Of a stretch of 64,000 nt of DNA, positions 48,133 to 56,239 are shown piece by piece. The notes beneath the pieces were generated by a model. The model was not told where the DNA came from. It saw only the letters and a list, made by a program, of their open reading frames with translations, and searched no databases. A program made the translations under genes and the position numbers. Source of the DNA: Penium margaritaceum (Eukaryota; Streptophyta; Zygnematophyceae; Desmidiales; Peniaceae); NCBI GenBank assembly GCA_023375785.1, contig SZWC01001497.1, positions 214,510-278,509 of the forward strand, given 5' to 3'. Within the stretch, counting starts at the first letter, position 1; the number at the start of each line of letters is the position of its first letter.

Positions 48133-48879
48133 CTATGTTGCTATCGACTCTCGACCCTGCGTGCTAGGTCGAGGGTCCGCGTGTCGACCTCGACCTGGTG
48201 TCGAGGTGAACAACGCATCCCCCCCCTCCCCCCGCCAATACTTAGCACATTTTTATGTCGCGCTTTCTTCTGCAGCGGACTTCAAAACCCATTTTTCTGC
48301 TGTTAATGAGGCCCTGCAAACTGCAAACGGTTCGCCGGCAAACCTGGTCTGTCATCCCCTCCCTTTTTTCTTTTCTTCTGTCAACCGCTAAATGGTGCAC
48401 ACTTGACGGTAGAGGATGGATGGAAGAGGATGGACGGTAGATGATGGACGATAGAGGCTGGACTGCTGACCTTGGACAGCAGATGCGCTAGACGCTGGAC
48501 AATAGACGCGCTAGACGCTGGACAGTAGACGCGCTAGACGCTAGACAGCAGACGTCCTAGACGCGGGACAACAGACACGGTGATGGTGGACAGTAGACGC
48601 GGTGACGGTGGACGAAAAACGGTGGACAAAAGCTGTTGAACACGAGCGGCAATATTTTATCTGTCACATGTGGCGGCAGGGAGCCTCTCGTGACCTATCC
48701 TTTTTTTTCGGGGTTGGGGACTGGCGCCAAAGCAAGATAGGCCAAGGACCTGGGAAAAGTACAATCAACAGATTAAAGGCTGTGATGCTATAAGTTACAT
48801 GAGGAGTGAATGGAAACAAAATCTGTGGGTGGATTTGAATCAGGAACATGAAACGTGACATGAATGCCAAGTTTCGGGT
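48133..48879. mobile_element. 747-bp unique insertion flanked by CAAGT
   Basis: Non-satellite sequence bounded by the direct repeat CAAGT (48128..48132 and 48880..48884). Deleting the insert plus one CAAGT restores the 11-bp B register perfectly, so this is a clean insertion with a probable 5-bp target-site duplication. The caveat is that CAAGT is common in B. The insert has no terminal inverted repeats that I can see, no TG..CA ends and no poly-A. It carries a C-rich run near 48220, pyrimidine tracts, an imperfect 23-bp minisatellite (48482..48630) and, near its right end, a mixed-composition stretch (48720..48870) that could be captured gene sequence. Family unknown. It could be a non-autonomous transposon or filler DNA captured during break repair. 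Confidence 0.6.
48482..48630. repeat. Imperfect 23-bp minisatellite inside the unique insertion
   Basis: Six to seven units of about 23 bp built on gacgcgctagacg followed by ctggacagta, becoming more diverged to the right (gacacggtgatgg, gacgcggtgacgg). A looser ggatggac-rich stretch precedes it (48410..48480). Confidence 0.85.
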
Positions 48880-51800
48880 CAAGTAGGGCGCAACTAGGGC
48901 GCAACTAGGGTACAACTAGGGCGTAGCTAGTGTCCAACTGAGGCGCAACTAGGGCGCAAGTACGGTGCAAGTAGGGCGCAAGTAGGGTGCAACTAGTGTG
49001 CAACTAGGGCGCAACTAGGGCGGAACTAGGGCGCAACTAGGATGCAACTAGGGCGCAACTAGGGTGCAAGTAGGGCGCAACTAGGGTGCAACTAGGGCAC
49101 AAGTAGGATGCAAGTAAGACGCAACTAGGGCGCAACCAGGGCACAACTAGGGCGTAGCTAGTGCCCAACTGAGGCGCAACGAGGGTGCAAGTAGGGCGCA
49201 ACTAGGGTGCAACTAGGGCACAAGTAGGATGCAAGTAAGACGCAACTAGGGCGCAACCAGGGCACAACTAGGGCGTAGCTAGTGCCCAACTGAGGCGCAA
49301 CGAGGGTGCAAGAAGGGCGCAACTAGGGCGCAACTAGGATGCAACTAGGGCGCAAGAAGAACGCAACTAGGGCGCAAATATGGTGCAAGTAGGGCGCAAG
49401 TAGGGCACAACTAGGGCACAACTAAGGCGCAACTAGGGCGCAACTAGGGCGCAACTAGGATGCAACTAGGGCGCAAGAAGAACGCAACTAGGGCGCAAAT
49501 ATGGTGCAAGTAGGGCGCAAGTAGGGCACAACTAGGGCACAACTAAGGCGCAACTAGGGCACCACTAGGGGGCAAGTATGTCGCAACTAGGGCGCAACTA
49601 GGGTGCAACTAGGGCGCAACTAGGGCGAAACTAGGACGCAACTAGGGCACAACTAGGGCGCAACTATGGTGCAACTAGGGTGTAAATAGGACGCAACTAG
49701 GGCGTAACTAGGGCGCAACTAGGGCGCAACTAGGGCACAACTAGGGTGCAACTAGGGCGCAACTAGGGCGCAACTAGGGCACAACTAGGGCGCAATGAAT
49801 GCGCAACGAGGATGCAACGAGGGTGCAATGAGGGCGCAACTAGGGTGAAACTAGGGCACAACTAGGGCGCAACTAGCGAACAACCTGGGCGCAACTAGGG
49901 TGTAACTAGTTTGCAAGTTGGGCGCAACTAGGACGCAACTTAGGCGCAACTTGGGCGCAAGTATGGTGCAACTAGAGCACAACTAGAGCGCAACTAGGGC
50001 GCAACTAGGGTGTAACTAGTTTGCAAGTTGGGCGCAACTAGGACGCAACTTAGGCGCAACTTGGGCGCAAGTATGGTGCAACTAGAGCACAACTAGAGCG
50101 CAACTAGGGCGCAACAAGGGTGCAAGTAGGGTACAACCAGGGCGCAACTAGATCACAACTAGGGCACAAATAGGGCGCAACTAGGACGCAACTAGGGTGC
50201 AACTAGTGCGCAAGTTCAGCGCAAATATGGCGCAACTAAGGCGCAACTAGCGCGAAAGTAGGGCACAAGTAGGACGTAACTAGGGAGCAACTAGGGCACA
50301 ACTAGGGCATAGCTAGTGTCCAACTAAGGCACAACTAGGGTGCAAGTAGGGTGCGAGTAGGTCGCAAGTAGGGTGCAATAAGGGCGCATGTAGGGTGCAA
50401 ATAGGGTGCAACTAGGGCGCAACTAGGGCGCAAGTAGGGCGCGACTAGGGCGCAACTAGGGCGCAACTAGGGCGCAACTAGGGCGTAACTAGGGCGGAAC
50501 AAGGGCGTGACTAGGGCGCAACTAGGGCGCAACAAGGGCGCAACTAGGGCGCAACTAGGGCGCAACTAGAGCGCAACTAGGGCGCAACTAGCGCGCAACT
50601 AGGGCGCAACTAGGGCGCAGCTAGGGCACAATTGAGGCGCAACTGGGGGCAACTAGGGCGCAACTAGGGCGTAACTAGGGTGCAACTAGGGTGCAACAAG
50701 GACGCAACTAGGGTGTAACTAGGGCGCAACTAGGGTGCAACTAGGGCGCAACTAGGGCGCATCTAGGACGCAACTAGGGTGCAACTATTGTACAAGTTGG
50801 GTGCAACTATGACGCAACTAAGGCGCAATTAGGGCGCAACTAGGGTGCAACTAGGGCGCAACTAGGGCGCATCTAGGACGCAACTAGGGTGCAACTATTG
50901 TACAAGTTGGGTGCAACTATGACGCAACTAAGGCGCAATTAGGGCGCAAATAGGAAGAAACTAAGGGTGCAACTAGGGGACAACCAGGGCGTAGTTAGTG
51001 CCCAACTGAGGCGCAAGTAGGGCGCAAGTAGCGGCCAGTAGGGTGTAAGTAGGGCACAACTAGGGCGCAACCAGGGCGCAACTAGGACGCAACTAGGACG
51101 CAACTAGTGCGTAACTAGGATGCAACTAAGGTGAAAGTAGGACACAACTAGGGCACAACTAGGGCACCCGGGCGCAACTAGGGCGCAACTAGGGGGCAAC
51201 AAGGGTGCAACTAGGGCGCAACTATGACGCAACTAGGGCACAACTAGGATGCAATTAGGGTGCAACTAGGGCGCAACTAGGGTGCAACTAGTGCGCAACT
51301 AGGGCGCAACTAGGGTGCGACTAGGGCGCGACTAGGTCGCGACTTGGGCACAGCTAGGGCGCAACTAGGGCGCAGCTAGGACGCAACTAGGGCGCAAATA
51401 GGGCGCAACTGTGGGCAACTAGGGCGCAACTAGGGTGCAACTAGGGCGCAACTAGGGCACAACTAGGGCGCAACTAGGGCGCAACTAGGGCGCAACTAGG
51501 GTGCAACTAGTGTGCAAATAGGACGCAACTAGCGCGCGGCTAGGGGGCGACTTGGGCGCAACTAGGGCGTAAAAAAGGCACAACTAGGGCGCAACTAGGG
51601 GGCAATTAGGGCGCAACTGGGGGAAACTGGGGCGCAACTAGGGCCCAACTAGGGCGCAACTAGGGCGCAACGATGGCATAACGAGGGCGCAACTAGGGTG
51701 CAAATAGGAGGCAACTAGGGCGCAACTAGGGCGCAACTAGGGCGCAACAAGGGGGAAACTAGGGCTCAACTAGGGTGTAACTTGTGTGCAAGTTGGGCGC

Positions 51801-53480
51801 AACTAGGGCGCAACTAAGGCGCAACTAGGGCGCAAGTATGAAGCAACTAAGGACGCAAATAGGGGACAACTAGGGTGTACCTAGTGTCCAACTGAGACGC
51901 AACTAGGGCGCAAGTAGGCGCCAGTAGGACGCAAGTGGGGTGCAACTAGGGTGCAACTAGGGTGCAACTAGGACACAACTAGGGTGTAACTAGTGCGTAA
52001 GTAGGATGCAACTAGGGTGCAACTAGGGCGTCCGGGCGCAACTAGGACGCAACTAGGGGGCAACTAGGGCGCAACAAGGGCGCAACTAGGATGCAACTAG
52101 GGCACGACTAGGGCGCAACTAGGGCACCACTAGGGCGCAACAAGGGTGCAACTAGTGCGCAACTAGGGCGCAACTAGGGCGCGACTAAGGTGTGACTAGG
52201 GCGCGACTTGGACGCAACTAGGGTGTAACTAGGGCACAACTAGGGCGCAACTAGGGTGCAATTAGGGCACAACTGGGGACAACTAGGGCGCAACTAGGGC
52301 ACAACTAGGGCGCATCTAGGGCACAACTAGGGCGCAACTAGGCCGCAACTAGTGCACAACTAGGGTGCAACTAGTGGGCAACTAGGGCGTAACCAGGGCG
52401 CGACTAGGGTGCGACTATGGTGCGACTTGGGCGCAACTAGGGCACAACTAGGGGGCAACTAGGGCGCAACTAGGATGCAACTGGGGGCAACTAGGGCGCA
52501 ACTAGGGCGCAACTAGGACACAACTAGGGCGCAACTATGGCGCAACTAGGGCGCAACTAGGGCGCAACTAGGGCGCAACTAGGGCGCAACTAGGGTGCAA
52601 CTAGGGCGCAACTAGGGCGCAACTAGGGAACAACTAGGGCGCAACTAGGGTGCAACTAAGGCGCAACTAGGACGCAAATAGAGTACAAATAGGACGCAAC
52701 TACGGCGCAACTATGGTACAACCAGGGCGCAGCTAGTGCCCAACTGAGGCGCAACTAGGGCGCAAGTACGGTGCAAGTAGGGCGCAAGTAGGTTGCAACT
52801 TGTGCGCAACCAGGATGCAACTAGGGCGCAACTAGGGTGCAACTAGGGTGCAACTAGGACGCAACTAGGGTGCAAGTAGGGCACAACTAGGGTGCAACTT
52901 GGGCGCAAGTAGGGCGCATGTAAGACGCAACTAAGGCACAACTAGGGCACAATTAGGACGTAGCTAGTGCCCAACTGAGGCGCAACTAGGGCGCAACTAG
53001 GGTGCAAGTAGGGCACAACTCGTAATCAACTTGGGCGCAAGTAGGGCGCATGTAAGACGCAACTAAGGCACAACTAGGGCACAATTAGGACGTAGCTAGT
53101 GCCCAACTGAGGCGCAACTAAGGCGCAAGTACGGCGCCAGTAGGGTGTGAGTAGGGTGCAATAATGGCACGAGAAGGGCGCAACTAGGGTGCAACAAGGG
53201 TGCAACTAGGGTGCAAGTAGGGCGCAAGTAGGGCGCAACTAGGGCACAACTAAGGAGCAACAAGGGCGTAACTAGGGCACAACTAGGGCGCAAGTAGGGC
53301 GCCAGTAGGGTGCAAGTAGGGCGCTACAAGGACGCAAATATGGTGCAAGTAGGGCGCAAATAGGGTGCTAGTAGGGTGTAAGTAGGGTAGGATAAGTGCG
53401 CGAGAAGGGCGCAACTAGGGTGCAACTAAGACGCAACTAGGGTGGAAGTAGGACGCAACTAGGGCACAAGTAGAGCACAA
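48880..53480 (+). repeat. Family B 11-bp satellite, plus orientation, central segment
   Basis: About 415 units of agggcgcaact with gtgc and gcac variants. Higher-order structure is visible: the block aaggcgcaa...gggacaac...gccagtaggg recurs about every 0.87 kb (near 50900 and 51790, again near 58690), each followed by a ccgggcgcaac variant (51168, 52029, 58977). Exact adjacent duplications occur at 49111/49232 and 49351/49472 (121 bp), 49911/50021 and 50781/50891 (110 bp), and 52911/53043 (132 bp). No gene-like sequence is visible. Confidence 0.96.
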
Positions 53481-53920
53481 ATGAACACCTTGTCGCAAAT
53501 CAAAGCCTTGCTATAGTTCAAAGACGTGTCACATAACAACACCTTGTTGCATATCAATTACTTGTTTCAAATCATGATCTTGTCCCAAACCATGAGCTTG
53601 TTGCAAATCAAGACCTTTTGGCAACTCAACACCTTGTTGCAAATCAACACAGTGTGGCAAATCAATGCCTTGTCGCAAATCAACACATTGTCACAAATCA
53701 AAACCCTGTCACAAATCAACAACCTGTGGCAAATCAACAGCCTGTCACAACTCAATACCCTGTCGTAAATCAACACTCTGTCACAAATAAATACCTTGTT
53801 ACAAATCAACACCTGTCACAAATCAACACCCAGTCGCAAATCAACACCTTATCGCAAATCAACGCCCTGTTCCAAGTCAACACCCTGTCACAAATCAACA
53901 CATTGTTGCAAATCAACCTA
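53481..53920 (+). repeat. 18-bp minisatellite (caacaccttgtcgcaaat)
   Basis: About 24 diverged units with core ttgtcgcaaatcaac. The period of 18 gives six-residue cycles (INTLSQ) and hence short open frames on both strands. A remnant of the same array lies at 54843..54889, so the unique block between them was inserted into, or assembled within, this minisatellite. It is unrelated to A, B or C. Confidence 0.93.
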
Positions 53921-53951
53921 TGTTCTGTTCTGACTCCGACATGATCTATCC

Positions 53952-53979
53952 GACTTGGCCGACTCAAGTCGGCCAAGTC
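53952..53979. repeat. 28-nt perfect inverted repeat
   Basis: Two 13-bp arms, gacttggccgact and agtcggccaagtc, are separated by ca. This strong hairpin lies near the start of the unique block and outside the duplicated 255 bp, so it occurs only once. Confidence 0.93.
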
Positions 53980-54026
53980 CACCTTTCGACTAGAGTAGAT
54001 AGCGGGCGACTTCGTCAGCATGCAGC

Positions 54027-54281
54027 TGTGCCACATGGAAATCACTTGTCTTCCAAATTCCCTTAAAAACATGCATCCTTGCACGTACAACACTTGGACA
54101 TGTTTTGTGACAGCGACCATGTTTTGTACTAACATTCAAGGAAAGCAAGCCAGTTCCCCGAGGCCCGCCCTGGCTTCCACACTTTTCCGGATAGCAACTT
54201 AACTGACTTGGAGTAGGCAGTCTCCGACTCTACTCTCCGACTGCCGGACTTCCCGACTTGGCGGGCAAGTAGGAGTAAAAC
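54027..54281. repeat. 255-bp exact duplicate, copy 1 (ends at a single N)
   Basis: The text from tgtgccacatgg to ggagtaaaac is repeated without visible change at 54587..54841. Copy 1 is followed at 54282 by a single undetermined base. Confidence 0.95.
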
Positions 54282-54282
54282 N

Positions 54283-54585
54283 AACTAGGGCGCAACTAGG
54301 GCGCAACTAGGGCGCAACTAGGGCGCAACTAGGGAACAACTAGGGCGCAACTAGGGTGCAACTAAGGCGCAACTAGGACGCAAATAGAGTACAAATAGGA
54401 CGCATCTACGGCGCAACTATGGTACAACCAGGGCGCAGCTAGTGCCCAACTGAGGCGCAACTAGGGCGCAAGTACGGTGCAAGTAGGGCGCAAGTAGGTT
54501 GCAACTTGTGCGCAACCAGGATGCAACTAGGGCGCAACTAGGGTGCAACTAGGGCGCAACTAGGGCGCAACTAGGGCGCAACTAG
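54283..54585 (+). repeat. 303-bp family B patch between two single Ns
   Basis: B satellite isolated between single Ns at 54282 and 54586. It matches 52577..52879 at a constant offset of 1706 through its distinctive variants (agggaacaac, aatagagtac, ggtacaaccagg, aggttgcaacttg), with only a few differences, mainly toward its two ends. It looks like an assembly patch and not a natural array. Confidence 0.9.
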
Positions 54586-54586
54586 N

Positions 54587-54841
54587 TGTGCCACATGGAA
54601 ATCACTTGTCTTCCAAATTCCCTTAAAAACATGCATCCTTGCACGTACAACACTTGGACATGTTTTGTGACAGCGACCATGTTTTGTACTAACATTCAAG
54701 GAAAGCAAGCCAGTTCCCCGAGGCCCGCCCTGGCTTCCACACTTTTCCGGATAGCAACTTAACTGACTTGGAGTAGGCAGTCTCCGACTCTACTCTCCGA
54801 CTGCCGGACTTCCCGACTTGGCGGGCAAGTAGGAGTAAAAC
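54587..54841. repeat. 255-bp exact duplicate, copy 2 (begins at a single N)
   Basis: Identical to 54027..54281. It follows the single N at 54586 and runs on into the 18-bp minisatellite remnant, so it is probably the true right-hand continuation of the unique block. Confidence 0.95.
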
Positions 54842-54842
54842 A

Positions 54843-54889
54843 TATAATTCAACACCTTGTCGCAAATAAAAACCTTGTCGCAAATCAAC
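54843..54889 (+). repeat. Remnant of the 18-bp minisatellite
   Basis: Two to three units (aacaccttgtcgcaaat and relatives), the right-hand continuation of the array at 53481..53920, leading directly into family B. Confidence 0.85.
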
Positions 54890-55736
54890 TAGGATGTAAC
54901 TAGGGCGCAACTAGGGCACAACTAGCGCGCAACTAGGGCGTAGCTAGTGCCGAACTGAGACGCAACCAGGACGCAACTTGGGCGCAACTAGGGCGCAAGT
55001 AGGGCGCAACTAGGGCACAAGTAGGGCGCAAGTAGGGCACAATTAGGCACAACTAGGGTGCAACTAGGGCGCAACTAGGGTGTAGCTAGTGCCCAGCTGC
55101 GACGCAACTAGGGCGTAAGTAGGGTACAACTAGGGCGCAAGTAGGGCGCAAATAGGGAGCAATAGGGTACAAGTATGACGCAAGTAGTGCGTAACGAAAG
55201 CACATCTAGCTCGCAAGTAGGGCGCAAGTAGGGCCCAAGTAGGGCGCGAGTAGGGCGCAAGTAGGGCACAAGTAGGGCGCAATTATGGTGCAACTAGGAC
55301 GCAACTGGGGCACAAGTAGGGCGCAAGTAGGACGCAAGTAGGGTGCAACTAGGGCGCAACTATGACGCAACTAGGGTGCAAGCAGGACGCAACTAGGGCG
55401 CAACTACGGTGCAACTAGGGCGCTAGTAGGATGCAACTAGGGCGCAACTGGGGCACAACAAGGAAACAACTAGGATGCAACTAGAGCGTAGCTACTGTCC
55501 AATTGAGGCGCAACTTGGACATAACTAGGACGCAAGTCCGGTGCAACTAGGGTGCAAGTAGGGCGCAAGTAGGGCGCAAGTAGGGCGCAAGTAGGGCACA
55601 AGTAGGGCGGAAGTAGGACGCAACCAGGGTGCAACTTGGGTGCAACTAGGGCGTAGCTAGTGCCCAATTGATGCACAACTAGGGCACAACAAGGGCGTAA
55701 GTAGGGCACAAATAGGGCGCAAGTAGGATGCAACTA
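54890..55736 (+). repeat. Family B 11-bp satellite, plus orientation
   Basis: About 77 units. The order of variants (gctagtgccgaactgagacg, then tgtagctagtgcccagctg, then gggagcaatagggta, then gtaacgaaagc) repeats that at 47150..47410, about 7.79 kb upstream. This supports a large tandem unit in the right-hand B domain. The array is cut at a TA dinucleotide by the TIR element. Confidence 0.95.
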
Positions 55737-56239
55737 CCCTACTGATCTTTGATTTCGTTTTTTTTTCAAAATTGCTAATTGTGTGTTCCATGATTTCGAA
55801 CACAGTTTTTGATGCTTTAGTTATTTAGGTAGTTCTTAGACTTTCGTTGAACGGAAATGTCCGATCGTTGAATCCAACGAACAGTCTCAAATCCGAGCAG
55901 GAGCGACGATGAATCCTCGTCGAGCGGGCGTCTGACCACAGCGGATGTGGCGAAAAAACATCCGCTCGCTGTCTGAGAGGTCTGACCTGTCAGTTTTCCA
56001 CGTCAGACAGGCCAGACAGCGCGTCAGTGGAGTTCGCGACAGCGTACTCAGAGCATGAACTATGAATGTTTGGAGACTTTTGGTGTTTTTTTTGCTCGCA
56101 GAACCCGGATCGTGAACAAATATTCCTTCAGGCCCCCTAAAGTAATTATTTAAGTGGTACCTAGTCAATTCGTTAAAAAAAAACGTTCATGAAGAATCAC
56201 CAAAAAAATATTCGTAATCGAAATCCAAGATCAGTAGGG
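55737..56239. mobile_element. MITE-like DNA transposon with 21-bp TIRs and TA duplication
   Basis: A 503-bp element. Its ends are inverted repeats of 21 bp (CCCTACTGATC then TTTGATTTCG on the left; the right end matches with one mismatch). It is flanked by TA on both sides (55735..55736 and 56240..56241). Removing the element and one TA gives gcaac-TA-tggcgcaag, an uninterrupted B unit in exact register, so the empty site is reconstructed within the array. There is no transposase; open frames of 93 codons or fewer show no domain. TA target and short TIRs suggest a Tc1/mariner-related (Stowaway-like) non-autonomous element, though family assignment needs a parent transposase. The interior has a GC-rich, partly self-complementary core (near 55900..56040). 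Confidence 0.88.

Larger units (their letters stand above)
53921..54842 (-). mobile_element. Candidate solo LTR or insertion within the 18-bp array (contains an assembly duplication)
   Basis: Unique sequence starting TGTTCTG and ending AAAACA, with the 18-bp minisatellite on both sides. The TGTT...AACA ends would suit a plant LTR, but I see no clear target-site duplication, PBS or coding region. As given, the interval contains a 255-bp exact repeat and a patch of B satellite bounded by single Ns. Without those it would be only about 362 bp. A solo LTR is one reading; a simple non-repetitive spacer is another. Orientation is a guess. Confidence 0.35.

Noticed and set aside
48161-48915. Small frames in the unique 747-bp insertion as a host gene
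   Set aside because: 60-83 codons only, no domain recognised, interrupted by minisatellite; a captured gene fragment near 48720..48870 is possible but unproven.
53526-53944. Coiled-coil-like INTLSQ or NQHSVT frames
   Set aside because: Six-residue cycles from the 18-bp minisatellite, open on several frames.
55887-56168. 93-codon minus-strand frame inside the MITE as a transposase remnant
   Set aside because: No DDE or helix-turn-helix features visible; too short, and the element is typical non-autonomous size.
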